Source of the DNA: Liopterus haemorrhoidalis
Taxonomy: Eukaryota; Arthropoda; Insecta; Coleoptera; Dytiscidae
Assembly: GCA_963971575.1 (NCBI GenBank)
Contig: OZ020622.1
Location: forward strand, 34,192,301 to 34,256,300
Length of the DNA stretch: 64,000 nt
Direction: 5' to 3'
The notes beneath the pieces are model-generated. The model ran no database searches, was not told where the DNA came from, and saw only the letters and a program-made list of their open reading frames with translations. The position numbers and the translations under genes are program-made. Shown piece by piece: positions 36,309 to 47,596 of the stretch (position 1 is its first letter; each line of letters opens with the position of its first letter).

Positions 36309-36429
36309 CGAAAGAATAATCGAGAAAAAGCTCAAAATAGCATTATGGTACCTTGACAACATAGAGAGCTTTCGGCATTTATCTCAACATATTGTTCTCA
36401 GGAAATTTAACATAATCATATTAATATAC

Positions 36430-37265
36430 AATTTCAGAGGTGTAGCTGATCGATTTGGTATCAGCAGTTCAACAGCTTGGCACTGCTTGTATCGAATTTG
36501 CAGAAAACTTCTGGTTATTAATAATACTCATAAAATAATAACGAAGTGAAGATAAACAAAATGCAACCATTAACCAGTTTTACCAAAAAGCGGTTTTCCA
36601 GGTATATTTTTAGTATTAACAGGTTATTAATAAGTACTTCTAATCCATTTTATCCTATTTAAAGATTTTTTAGTGCCATGGACGGGAGTCATATTCCCAT
36701 TATTGCTCCAAAACAAAACCACGTTTTTTATGTAAATCGGAAGAGTTTTCATTCTGTTTTGCTCCAAGGAATATGTGACGATACAAAACTATTTATTGAT
36801 TGTTATGCAGGTGAAGTAGAATCGATACATGATTGTATGTTTCGAAGATCGCAAACAAGGCGAACACTGCACACTATGGAATTTCCACAAAATGGTCACT
36901 TACTGGGAGACTCAGCTTATCCCTTGACAATAATTGACATCTTACTATTATTGAACGAAATTTTAGCACCAAATTACCTAAATGTAGGTTGGTCATTGAG
37001 CAAGCTTTCGTTTTGCGTAAGGGAAGCTTTAGGAGGTTGAAACTGTTAGAAGTAGTCGGGTTGGATTTAATCCCACTAATAATAAGAGTGCCTGCCTCTT
37101 CCACAATATTGCTCACGGGGTAGAAGATTTTCTTCACGACTTGGAGTTGAATGCTAAAATTGAAGAGGAGAGACTTATGAATCCAGGGAATGGTTTAAAT
37201 GAGGAATTAAGCAACAACCCACTGGCAGTTGCAAAAAGAAATAATATACCAAATTTTTTAATATT
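36430..37265 (+). pseudogene. Harbinger (HARBI1-like) transposase fragment
   Basis: FRGVADRFGISSSTAWHCLY (HTH), a possible short intron around 36602-36664, then the DDE nuclease part: AMDGSHIPIIAPKQNHVFYV, NRKSFHSVLLQGICDDTKLF, HLLGDSAYPL. After a frame break comes ACLFHNIAHGVEDFLHDLEL. This covers most of a HARBI1 nuclease but with frameshifts. No TIRs were found near it. Confidence 0.85.
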
Positions 37266-37829
37266 AAGAGTATGGAATTAATAATTTTATTATTTAAACT
37301 AAGTATAAAATTACTTATTAACTACCTATGTATGAGTATCAAAAATAAACATAATAAAAAAAATAAATATATAAATCTGTAGGATTTCCGTCTTTAGTTG
37401 AAACACTACACGTCTTAATCACACAAATTACATTGAAAACCAGTTAAATACAAAATATATTGACAGAAATGAATACACTCTCAACAAACTCTATATGAAC
37501 CATAACAAAACAACAATAAATAGCGTCCTTAGTTACGGTCGTCATTTGTCTCTTTCAGTCGTCTGTCTTAGGTGGCTCTGGTTAAGATCTATATGCGGGA
37601 ATATATAAAAATCCCACATATGTATAAAATTAAATCTAATTTTGAGATTTACCCTTAACTACATATATGTAACACGTTCAGCCCCACCGCGGAACTGAAA
37701 TTATCGGAAATAAACATAACAAAAAATATATTTATAAAATTAAATCTAATTCTTAGGTAACAAAAAAAAAAACATTTTATAAACCTTAAAAATTTAAATA
37801 AAAAGAATTCTTGGCCATATTTTAAAGAT
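37266..37829. other. AT-rich spacer
   Basis: No ORF or bounded repeat recognised. Confidence 0.4.
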
Positions 37830-38215
37830 AAATATATAGGTATTTTAATGGGTTTCGGTCGATAAATAAAAGCAAATTTAGGCCCGGTCTTTCCACGTTC
37901 AGTTAAAGTCCCAGGTAACTATCTGACAGATAAGGTTATTTGTAACTTCATCTGCTGAATAAATATCAATACCAGTCAGTGAATCCAGTACGTCAGTCTC
38001 ATTATCCGTTAGATAACTATCCGATAGATACATTTGTATAGAAAGAAGGGATGACATTTACTCAGCAGATGAAGTTACAAATAACCTTATCTGTCAGATA
38101 GTTACCTGGGACTTTATCTGAAGGTGGAAAGACCGGGCCTTAGTCAAATATTTAAAATGATTTTATTATTTACTAACAACCAGTTTCGGTTCTATCTGAA
38201 CCATTCTCAAAGCCT
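37830..38215 (-). repeat. Dispersed repeat with hammerhead-like tail, copy 2 (carries a MITE)
   Basis: Same repeat as 829-1000 in opposite orientation. The hairpin GGTTC/GAACC plus GAAAC is conserved near 38176-38205. A 259-bp MITE sits between 37880 and 38140. Confidence 0.65.
37881..38139. mobile_element. Harbinger-type MITE with ~90-bp TIRs and TTA TSD
   Basis: Starts GGCCCGGTCTTTCCAC and folds back on itself over ~90 bp per arm with few mismatches. TTA flanks at 37878-37880 and 38140-38142. The uninserted paralogue at 829-1000 has a single TAA/TTA at the matching point (920-922), proving the boundaries and the 3-bp duplication. Confidence 0.95.
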
Positions 38216-38530
38216 AGAAATAAGTACATGTTTGATATAATGAATTGCATAAAATAAATATAAAATTAATAATAAATATAAATATAAAATTAAACATTAT
38301 TACACTTACTTGTAAAAAACATTTATAAAAATTCAGAATTAAAATTATTATAATAATATTTGAAACATATTATTATTATTATTTATTTATTTATTTATTT
38401 TTTTTTTATTTAACGGATAAAAAAAAACTTATCTTCTACAGGTTGCAACATCGTTAAGTTACACGTCAACTAAGTTAAAAACATGTTTAAATAATAGGAG
38501 TACCGTAATTTCTAATTGAAGTTAGTTATA

Positions 38531-39419
38531 CAAGGTGTCTCAAAAGAAATTTTATATTTAGTGGATCGATTAAAAAAAAAGTAGGCCGTATATAGAAAAA
38601 ATGTTTATTAATTATTAAAATACACTTTTTGGGGATTTATTTCTTAAAAATAATATCGTCTAAATGTAGACCTTCGCGTTCTCGGCACTCATTTAATCGA
38701 ACAGTAAAATTACTTATGACGTCTCGGCAGGTGGACTCAGGGATGGCTGCCATTTCGTGACGGATATTTTCTTTCAAATGCGCCAGTGAAGTCGGTTTAC
38801 TGGCGTAAACTTTAGATTTAAGATAACCCCATAGGAAAAAGTCCATAGGGGTTAAATCTGGACTGCGTGGAGGCCAATTTATGTCACCTCTCCGGGAGAT
38901 CAATTTGCCTGAGAATTAAGCCTCTGACTGGCATCTTGGGGCTTTAATTCTTGCACCAATTGAATTTTGTAGGGGTGCAGCTTTAGGTCTTTGTGCATAA
39001 TGCGATGTAATGATGATCTATGCACATTTAAAGCACTTGCGCGCTTCCGAATTGAAAGGTTCGGGTCGTCACGAACAGACTGATTAACATTCTCCACGTT
39101 TTCTACCGTTCTTGATGACCTAGGTCGCCCGGATTTTGATTTATCCAGCGTTGTACCTGTCTCTTCATACTTTTTAACTCAATGTCGAATGAGAGGAATG
39201 CTTGGCGCATCATTTAAGTGGCGAAAACCTCGAATACTGCAGAATTTTTTACGCGCTACAGTCGTCGAATCACCGTTTTTGTAAAACTCTCGCACGCATA
39301 ACGCGCGGTCTGTTCCCGAGAAACGCTCCATAGCGACTGCATTCCCAAGAGCCAGGCTACCGATTCACGCGTTCACGCAGTAAGCTAAATAAATATAAAA
39401 TTTATTTTGAGACACCTTG
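38531..39419 (-). mobile_element. Tc1/mariner-superfamily element, internally deleted, TA TSD
   Basis: TIRs CAAGGTGTCTCAAAA with AAATTTTATATTTA further in, flanked by TA at 38529-38530 and 39420-39421 (889 bp). On the - strand: MERFSGTDRALCVREFYKNG, VARKKFC, SGRPRSSRTVENV and LNVHRSSLHRIMHKDLKLHP (two HTH regions), then PPRSPDLTPMDFFLWGYLKS and SNFTVRLNECREREG. The central catalytic part is missing. It lies between the Penelope-like fragment and its possible 3' end. Confidence 0.88.
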
Positions 39420-39481
39420 TACTTGTAATAGATGGAGCTATTATTTTTTTTATAAGATTATAATAAATTTTGCTTAAATTA

Positions 39482-39859
39482 TCAGTCAGTTTTAGCATTA
39501 ATATTACGATTGTCTTTTTTAATATAAGTCATTTCTAATAACAATCGTTTAGTTAGATTTTGTTCAACATTCAGTATTATTCTAATACAATAATCAAATT
39601 GATGTTTTAGATTGTTGGCATGTTCTACAATAGAGTTATTACTTTTGTTACTGTCAATTTTATTTTTACTAATGTTGTTCTCATGTTCTTTTAATCTTGT
39701 TTTTAAATAACGTTTACTTTGACCAACATATTTGGCTTCACAATTTTTACAGGGTATGTAGTATACAATATTAGATTTTAATTCTTTCTTGTCTCTATCT
39801 TTTAATGTACTATGTAAATTATTGATAGATTTAAATTTTTTTGTAGCTATATTAAACAT
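39482..39859 (-). pseudogene. Penelope-like element fragment: GIY-YIG endonuclease domain
   Basis: The 125-residue frame has VYYIPCKNCEAKYVGQSKRY then LKTRLKEHENN, the GIY-YIG signature with the Cys pair typical of Penelope-like elements, then SIVEHANNLKHQFD. The RT of the same element is not in the window. The nearby repeat 37830-38215, with hammerhead-like sequence, lies on the 3' side in the same orientation, as expected for a Penelope terminus. Confidence 0.8.
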
Positions 39860-40600
39860 TTTTTGTAGCTTCGTTTAAAAAACAGTTTGACAAAAAACCG
39901 GGTCTATTCAGATTTTTTACAAATCTGATGTTCAACAGATTGTCTGAAGAGGCTCAAAAATTCGTCAAACCGCTCTTGTAGCTCTTTTTAGTCCTCGGAC
40001 CATGGAGGGTGACCTGGATGTAGAACGTTCTGCAGCGTTGGAACCGAAACATGGACCATAAAAAATACAACAAAAATTTTAAGTTACCTTTAGAACAAAT
40101 AAAACTTTACAACCTACCTGCATTAATTATCAATCCACTGTTTGTGTCGCAAACCGCGAATGGAGTCTCTTGAAGCTTTGTGCCCATAAAACTGTCCATT
40201 GCATTAGAAAACTCCCTCTTAACCCTTTCAGGATCAGACCGGTTTCAAATGACAATAGGTGCGTTTTGTTGGTGGCTGGTTAGAAGTACTAGAATTGATG
40301 CGCAAGAAAACGACAATTTTGATCCTGAAGTAAACATGGAATGACGTTTACATGGAGATTATGTCCTATGGTTGTAGAACAAATAACGAACATATTTCAC
40401 CTAAATGGATAATCTAAATAATAAATTTAGAATAAGAAACCTTTTTATTTGAAGCAAATATTCTAGAACGTAATGTTTTAGAACGAATAATTGAATTGTA
40501 AATACATTTTAAGTTTAGATTTAACAATACTATATTAAAATCATATAGGTATATATTTATTTTAAAACACAAAATGAGAAAATAGCTAAAAGTAAAAATT
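39860..40600. other. Unassigned sequence
   Basis: No gene or bounded repeat recognised. Confidence 0.35.
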
Positions 40601-40623
40601 ATTTTGAAGCATAAAACTGACAG

Positions 40624-40685
40624 TTTTATTCAACTACTGAAGATGGCTACTTCGTAGCCGAAATGTACGTATAGTGAAAATAAAA
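40624..40685 (+). ncRNA. Hammerhead-ribozyme-like fold, most complete copy
   Basis: Elements in order: outer stem I TTTTATT (40624-40630) pairing with AATAAAA (40679-40685); small internal loops; inner stem I ACTA (40633-40636) with TAGT (40672-40675); CTGAAGA box (40637-40643); one extra T; stem II GGCTAC/GTAGCC with TTC loop; GAAA (40660-40663); short stem III ATGTACGT; A at 40671 as cleavage-site nucleotide (GTA). This matches a type-I hammerhead (CUGANGA, GAAA, NUH) except for the extra T before stem II. Activity is inferred, not shown. Confidence 0.6.
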
Positions 40686-40739
40686 TAATTTGTGAAGTAA
40701 AGAATCTCTTTAAGTTTACCTTATCCTAAACTTCACGTT

Positions 40740-41960
40740 AACTCAACAATTAATATTTAATATTTACTGACGACTAAAATTATGGCATGGACATGGTCAA
40801 AATAGACGTAAAAGTCACATGCAATTCGCGTGTTCGTTCAATTTCGGTCCTGAATCAAGCCTCTCAGCGTGCGTGTGTACACAGGTCCGGTCTGGAGAAC
40901 AAGTCTTGTTTTGCGTGTTTATCCGGTTCCGGTCCCGAAAGGGTTGACAGTTTCGTTGCCAGATTTGTTGTTCTGGTCTTTAATCTTTTTATATATCTTT
41001 TTAGACCCTTCCACTTGCTACCTGCCTGCTCATGTGTAATATTTTTCCATGTCATGCTATTAATTTATTTTCCTCAACAAGACGTATTAATAAAAGAACG
41101 TCTTGTGGAGCGTACAGCGTACATCTCGTACAGTCTTCTTCATTTGCGTCAGAGCCCTTTGAAGGTGTCTCATTCGGAACGTTTTCAGCTTCATTTAAAA
41201 TATAAGACGCATTTTTACCATTCATATTATAAGGTATATGTAGGTAGGTACCTAAGGCGTTATGGTTTATATCACATAGAGGCTATTCCAAACGTTTAAA
41301 TGGAAATTAATAGAATTTTTATTTTTGTAAGTAGTTTATTTTGTCTACTCGTGACGAACTGACTTTTTATGGTAAATATTTTAGTTGGCTTTTGTTTAAC
41401 TATATGATCAAAGGCCTCATTTTAACGTTATAAGTTACTAGTTTTCGTAATCTAGTTCCGCTTAAATCAAAGAAATGGGCTAAACCATTATTTTCATGTT
41501 CACGAAGGAAATGTTCGTGAACTTCATGTAGAGGTCCTATAAATTTACAATCAGTACACAACCCTATTTCTTCCATTTTAATTTTATGCACGATGTGTTT
41601 TAATGTATATATTTTTTTCCTGTGTTTACAAACACAATACAGCTTTCGAAGTTAACAGAACGGGGAACATTTGCTCGGTCTTAAAACTCCGAGCACATAG
41701 AACGCACTCTAAATACACGATCACAAAACGAATGTAATTGGGTGTACTCCGCGCGTTAAATCGAACAAGTTTGAGTACACAGAACGTGCTCGGAGCACTC
41801 GGAGCGTCAAATCGAATGTACTCATTGTGTTAATATTTTTAGTCCAAAAATAGTCACATTAATCCCACTACTAACAATATTAATTTAAAATGCTGTTATT
41901 TTTTAAAGACTATTTTGGCGTACATATGTATATTAATTGCGAGTTAAAACTGCTGACTTC
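40740..41960. other. Unassigned region; no supported gene
   Basis: A 170-residue open frame (40787-41299, +) resembles no family I know and lies in ordinary-looking sequence. On the - strand 41591-41400 a short frame has CTDCKF..HEHFLREHEN, a C2H2-like spacing, without other support. Between 41640 and 41825, GAGCAC/GTGCTC words recur, perhaps the end of an unidentified element. Confidence 0.3.
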
Positions 41961-42312
41961 TTAATTCTGTATGGTGTGCAAGTGAGGCAATGCTAGTGAA
42001 TACAAAGTGCTCTCCAGGGGTGTGGAGGTGCCAGGGCGCACCAGGGCGTCGCCCCGGGAGGTTTTTTGAGTTGCAGGGCGCCGCCCTGGTACTTTTCTTA
42101 GTTCCAGAACCAATACATTTATTTCTAATTCTATTATGTTTTTAAACATTTCTGTTCCTTCCTCTGTCCAGTCTTCGACATAAGTCCATTTGTCCTCGAA
42201 TGTGGCGCTATTTCTTTTTGTTGGACTGTAATCGGTTGGTGTTCTGTTTCTATTCTGCTTTCTACTTTCACCTTTTTTACTTCGTCTAGAGTCCTTCTGT
42301 TTGTTATTATAT

Positions 42313-43350
42313 AATCTATTTATTTATTTATTTATTATTTATTATTAAGGGACACCACAGACAATATGTCCTTGTTTGTGCCCATGCACATATACATGCA
42401 TACGTCATTTGTACAATAACATACATTTAGCATACTCTTAACCTAAACTAACATTTAAGAATATAAAATAAACTTACGAATAACACTCATATAATCATAT
42501 TCATCAATACTTTTAGATTGAAATGCAGATAGTTTAAGAAAATAACGTCTCTAATAATCTACGAAACTGTGAATAACTTTGTCCAAATATATCCAGTGAT
42601 CTGTCTCTAGAAAGAAACATATTATACAAACAAGGCAGTCGGTACAGTGAACTCATTCTGCAGTGTTCAGTGTTCGTTCTTTTACAATCAAAAAGTTTGT
42701 CCCTAATTCTATATTCCCGGGATGGCACATTGATACAAATACAAGACAGGATATCAGAACAATCGACAAGATTATTAAATAACTTATAGAGGAAGATCAT
42801 CGAAGCCATATCTGAACTTAGGATTTCAGACGATGGTTTAAGTCTCGGATATGTTCCTGTTAATCTTAATTCAACAACACGGAAATACCTGGTATGGATA
42901 ATCTCTATGCGCTTTATATAAAGTGCGTGAAAAGGAGACCAAACCACACACGCGTATTCTAGAACAGGACGTACATGTGAGTTAAATAGCGTTACATATG
43001 ATTCTACTTGACGAAAGTATTTTGTTACGCGCAAAATAAAACCCATACTTTTAAAAGCTTTATTTATTATATATGTGACATGTTGTTGAAAATTCAGCCC
43101 CACGTCATATAATACCCCAAGATCCCGTATGGTATCCGTCCGTTAAACGGTATTCCCGTCCATTTTGTAATTATGTTGAATGACATCCCTTTTTCTGGAA
43201 TAGGACATTACCCTACACTTTGCTACATTGAAGGGCAACCACGTGACTTACTCCAGTCGCACAACCGTTGCAAATCCATTTCCAAATCACAACAGTGTGT
43301 GTCATTCTGTACATACCTATATATTTTGATGTCATCCGCAAAGAGCAGTT
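42313..43350 (-). pseudogene. 5'-truncated LINE D2 (RT thumb and C-terminus)
   Basis: On the - strand it begins at the RT catalytic box (LLFADDIKIYRYVQND), then DLGVLYDVGLNFQQHV, HVRPVLEYACVVWSPFHALY, and a C-terminal tail to 42534. The 3' end is (AAAT)n at about 42313-42345. It closely resembles LINE D at 22499-24248 in domain text. It interrupts the endonuclease of LINE H between RGNS and DYIIT. Confidence 0.82.
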
Positions 43351-43833
43351 GCCTATGAGAGTTGCCTCTTGGTCGCAAGTATGTGTATTCTCCGGCCTCG
43401 TCCCCCTACATGTTTTCGTTTAGAATGTTCCAGCCGTATTCTTCAATTAATTCGATCAGTTTAATTCCTTCTTTGTTTATTGTTTTATCTTTTGAGTTTC
43501 TATCCATTTGTTCTCCATTAGGTCCCACTATTTTTCCTTTTCCTCCTGTCCTTGCATTGAAGTCTCCTCCGAGAATAAGATAATGCTGTTCGTTTATCAT
43601 TTATTGCATCCTCTAACGCAGCGAATCTTAACAGGGGGGCCGTGAAAAGTATTTAGGTGGGCCGTGGAAAGTATTTAGGGGGGCCGCGAAAATATTATAA
43701 GAACTTTTTAAGTTTTTATATCTTTACAAATAAAAAAAAAAATAAATAAAATAAAACAAAAAAAAATATTTTACACGTTTTTATAAGGGATACATATGTA
43801 AGTGACAGATAAATTTAATCACAATATTCTTAA

Positions 43834-44355
43834 CCCTCTCAAGCGCCACGTACACGTACGTGGACACTTACAATTTTCAGTATTATTCTAATATCTATAC
43901 TTGAAATGAGTATCTAAGTGAACACAGTCCACGTTTGTGTACTGAAGTTTACCATAAATGATCATAGATGGCAATAGCTATATCGTATTTCCCAAAAAAA
44001 AAAAATTTTGAAAAATGCTGCACGATGTAAAAGTTTGAGTTGTACGAAGCGAACGAGATATATTTGCAAAAGATGCGAAATATATCTGTGCCCTAAATGT
44101 TTTGAGTCATATCACACCTAAAATAAGTAAAACGTGTTATATTTCAGTAATTAGTTCCAATATAATGTGATTTTTTTTGAACCTTATGCACTTTGTTCAC
44201 ATAAGTGGACAATTCTGTTTTTATTAAAAGAAAAAGAATATTTCAATGTATTTTTTTCAAAATTTATGTTCTTTTGCCTAATTTATACCAAATTTCTTAT
44301 AATATATTTTTTTCATACGGTAAAACTAAAATCTAAAAAGTGTCACATTAGAGGG
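43834..44355. mobile_element. piggyBac-like MITE, 522 bp
   Basis: TTAA at 43830-43833 and 44356-44359 with ends CCCTCTCAAGCGCCAC (left) and CCCTCTAATGTGACAC (right, reverse complement). TTAA targets and CCCT ends are the piggyBac hallmark. No transposase. Nested in the hAT above. Confidence 0.75.
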
Positions 44356-44479
44356 TTAAACATGGTTAAACTAAATGAAAACGTGGAGCGCATAGGTAAA
44401 TTTGACCCAAACAGACAGACAGACAAAATTACAAGTTAAATAAAACCGTGTAAATAATACTAATTTATCACCAACCCAC

Positions 44480-44790
44480 GATAAAACTCTGATTGAATTG
44501 ATAAAAGATTTAAATTTTAATTCACTTTTCAAGAAAAAAAGTTTGGTACAATTTTGGATACCTATTCGGAAGGAATATCCGCACCTGTTCACCGTCGCCA
44601 TACAACATTTATTGCCTTTTGCTTGCATATATCTGTGCGAAAGGGGATTTTCCACAATGGTCAATATTTAAACGAAGCAACGTAATTGACTCCGAATAGA
44701 CTCTTGCATGCGAATAACTTTAAGTAACGCAATTGAAGTGCGAATAGACAAATTAGTGGAGTGTATTCAACAACAAAAGTCTCATTACTT
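44480..44790 (+). pseudogene. hAT transposase C-terminal fragment (FAM200/ZBED type)
   Basis: Reads TLIELIKDLNFNSLFKKKSL, then VQFWIPIRKEYPHLF, CERGFSTM and RITLSNAIEVRIDKLV, the dimerisation region of FAM200/SCAND3-like hAT transposases. One stop separates CERGFSTMVNI from TKQRN. No N-terminal half. Confidence 0.75.
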
Positions 44791-45734
44791 TGGCGCATTT
44801 GGTTTATAATGGTGTATGTATATAACAAATTGTATTAAATATTATTATAATGTTTGTGTTCGCTTGTTTTGACTTGCTTGTAACTATTTATTTTATGTTT
44901 TTGGTATTTTTTTACAATTTATCTTGGAATAGGATCGTATCCTCATCTCTTCGTATTTATTTTTTTGTGGAAAATTTCATTTGATTTTTGTAATACGCTA
45001 CGTTGACAGCTTTTACCCACGTGGCCACCACTTGGCTTCATATAAATATGTGTGAAATTAGCTATTCGCCTGCGCTCGCTGCGCCCTCAACATTAAAAAA
45101 TATTGCCAAATTGCAAAATAAGTATGTTACATACCGTCTCAGCCATCGGACACCTTGTCGACTCAGCACCTAACATTATCATATAAAAAGACCATGTTTT
45201 GCAATGTAACAGATGAGAATGAATTTAGAATCTTAATATACATGTTAGAGATATGTTTAGTTGTAGTTTTTACATTTAACATTAATGTAATATAATAAAG
45301 ATTGTTTTTTAAAAACTTATATGCGTGGATCGATCACTTAATTAATATTACTCACTGATTATGCATTTATAAATATTATGTTAAGTTCTGCTTTTTGATT
45401 TATTTATGAATTATTGTTACATACGAGAGTTTTTTTTTTTGTCACTATAATATCTAAATAAATCCACTATTTTAAAATGAATATTAATGATTATTACGAG
45501 TATGTTATCTAATAAAAAATATTTTAGGGTTTTAAGGGGGCCGCGACTACTAAAAGGTTAAGAACCACAGCTCTAACGCCTCTTTTATACTGTCCATTTC
45601 GTTATTGATATTCTCCGTTTTTCTCCTTCTAGAAAGATTCGTCTTTCTTGTATATTGTTTTTTGATAATTTCCTCTCTTATACTAGTTTTTATTCCTGTA
45701 ATTACACCTCCTTTTGCTCTCCTTTTTAGGCTTT

Positions 45735-46750
45735 TGTACGTATGACCAAAAAACCTTTATACCGTCATTTTGTCGTCTGTCTGTCTGTTCGGTAAAAATT
45801 GTAGCCAAACGGCTAAACCTAAAGAGTTGAAATTTGGCATGGTTAGACAACTCTTTGACCCGCATATAGGAAAAATACTAAAACATATCCCCCTAAAAAT
45901 ATAAACAAATGTGCTCATCGAAACAAAAATATATATTTTTTTATAATTCGTAGTAGGAGTAGGGTATCAAACGAAAGCCCTTGGGACGTGGATTAACGAT
46001 CAAATTTTTATTTTTGCAAAATAAATTATTTTAAAGCGAATTTTGCCAAAATTGTGCAAAAAAAATTTTGTCCCACACCTGTAGCCCAGATGGTTTAAAC
46101 TAAAAATCTGAAAAAATCTAAGTAATGTACATTAGTGTGAACCGGAATTGCGTTTTTTTCAAAAAACGTAATTTTTGTGTTTTTTTGCTAATAATGTACA
46201 CAAGTTATAGCTTTGTAAAATGCTACAATGGAACGTGTATGCTGGTGTAGTGGTTTGTTTTGCGCTGGCGTTTCACCCACGTAACTCGATCCGAAAGGGA
46301 TCGAACCCTGCGAGAAGAGACAATATTATTTTTTATTTTATTTTTTTAAATTTTTATATTGTTTAAATTATTTTTTCAAAACTATAGTTATATTTTGGCA
46401 AATGTTGCATTTAATTTTTAAAAGCGTAAATTTAATAACCAAAGGAAATTGTTTAAATTATAATTTAATTCTGTTTCAATGTGCACGAAATCAGAGGGGC
46501 GGAACTTATAACAACCAATGGAAGCCATAGGCGCAATTTTTAAAATTCTTAATGAACCTGGCTATATAAAAAAAAATACTGCACATATTTAGAAACCTAA
46601 CTAATGGTATTAGGCGTTCGAATTAAAATTAACAAAAAAAATATTTTAATATAAAATTTGTTTTGGCATCCCAAATAATCATCATTCACTTACTAAATAC
46701 CTGCAAAACCCTGAAATGTGTGAAAATTCACACTTCACATCAATTTTTTT
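45735..46750 (-). repeat. ~1 kb dispersed repeat with tRNA-like segment, copy 2
   Basis: Inverse of 1840-2826 over nearly the full length. It lies between the LINE H endonuclease pieces ending TMEKKKI and starting KRRAKGG, so it moved as a unit with defined ends. Confidence 0.8.
46242..46310 (+). ncRNA. tRNA-like segment of the 1 kb repeat, copy 2
   Basis: A-box-like TGGTGTAGTGG (46243-46253) and B-box-like GGGATCGAACCC (46298-46309). It keeps tRNA-Asp/Glu-like text, but the cloverleaf is broken. Probably a SINE-style internal promoter, not a tRNA gene. Confidence 0.55.
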
Positions 46751-46857
46751 CTTCTCCATAGTTGCAAAAGTAGCATTCCATGTATAATCTTTAGGCAATT
46801 TCTGTTCCACATTTCTCCAGTTTTTTTCTTCCACCCATGTCTCTACCAATCCTATAA

Positions 46858-47459
46858 ACAGTGGCGGCGTTAGGGGTCGGCGACTGCCTCGCGCTTGTGG
46901 GGGCCTCGCAAAAAAGTTATTGAAAGTTTAAATATTATACATTAATTATGACTTATGATATTTTTACATTTCTTATTTCGCTGGTGTTAGTTATGACACA
47001 ATTTTGAAAAGATTCAGTGAGGCTAAAAACAGAAAATTTCACTTTTTTTAAATTTGTGTTTGTTCGTGTAATTTTTGTTATTAATTCATAATTAACAATA
47101 AAACTCATATGGTACTCATAAATTTAAGTATAGTGCAGCTTATTTAATTTAACGTTTATTTGACCTAAAATTTTAAAATCATTAATTTAATTTGATAAAC
47201 ATGAAAATTAATATTTATAAGTGTTAAGAACAAATAAGTGTAAATACTTTAATACACTTAATAAAATTAAGTGTATATAAATCTGTGTTTAAAATTAATA
47301 ATAACAGTTATGAGTTGTGTTTATAACTTTACATAAAATATAGTGTTTAGTGGCTAAAAGGTCAAGCCAGAAGACTAGGCCAAATCAAGGTTTGTTTTTA
47401 TTATCGTTTTTTTTATTTTATTTTAATATTTTTCATGACTTTTTTGTTTCCGCTTTTAC
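46858..47459. repeat. Sequence with a hAT-like left end
   Basis: Starts CAGTGGCGGCGTTAGGGG right at the break in LINE H, as a hAT terminus would. The right end was not identified and no transposase is present. Confidence 0.4.
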
Positions 47460-47472
47460 TTATAAGATCTTG

Positions 47473-47582
47473 ATTTTATTTTTAATTTTGTATACTGAGG
47501 ATGGCAGCCTAGCTGCTGAAATGTACATCTAATTTATCAATAAAAATTTGTGAAGAAAAGTGTAGCCTCTTTTTTTGTGTTA
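47473..47582 (+). mobile_element. 110-bp hammerhead-bearing insert with 13-bp TSD
   Basis: TTATAAGATCTTG occurs at 47460-47472 and 47583-47595. Joining the copies gives a continuous LINE H frame (KQDLISKSGNKK). The insert contains CTGAGGA (47495-47501), stem II GGCAGC/GCTGCT, GAAA (47518-47521), a perfect stem III ATGTACAT and C at 47529. Its 3' part (AATTTGTGAAG.AAAG) matches the flank of the copy at 40624-40685. It looks like a small retrotransposed unit, such as a Penelope 3' end or retrozyme-like element. Confidence 0.7.
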
Positions 47583-47596
47583 TTATAAGATCTTGT

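Larger units (their letters stand above)
43619..45570 (+). mobile_element. hAT element with perfect 8-bp TSD
   Basis: CTCTAACG is duplicated at 43611-43618 and 45571-45578. Ends are CAGCGAATCTTAAC (left) and CTGTGGTTCTTAACC (right, reverse complement). The + strand at 44480-44790 carries the hAT C-terminal region (KEYPHLFTVAIQHLLPFACI, YLCERGFSTMVNI), of FAM200/ZBED type. The left part holds a piggyBac-like MITE. Inserted in the endonuclease of LINE H. Excision restores the frame EALEDAIND. Confidence 0.88.

Noticed and set aside
40787..41299. 170-residue open frame on the + strand
   Set aside because: No recognisable domain, unusual composition with a chance hydrophobic run, no splice or promoter evidence; length is possible by chance.
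41400..41591. Possible C2H2 zinc-finger host exon on the - strand
   Set aside because: A single finger-like spacing in a 63-residue frame, with no splice sites of quality or neighbouring exons.
46242..46310. Functional tRNA gene
   Set aside because: A and B boxes are present, but acceptor and anticodon stems do not pair and the same text is part of a dispersed repeat.
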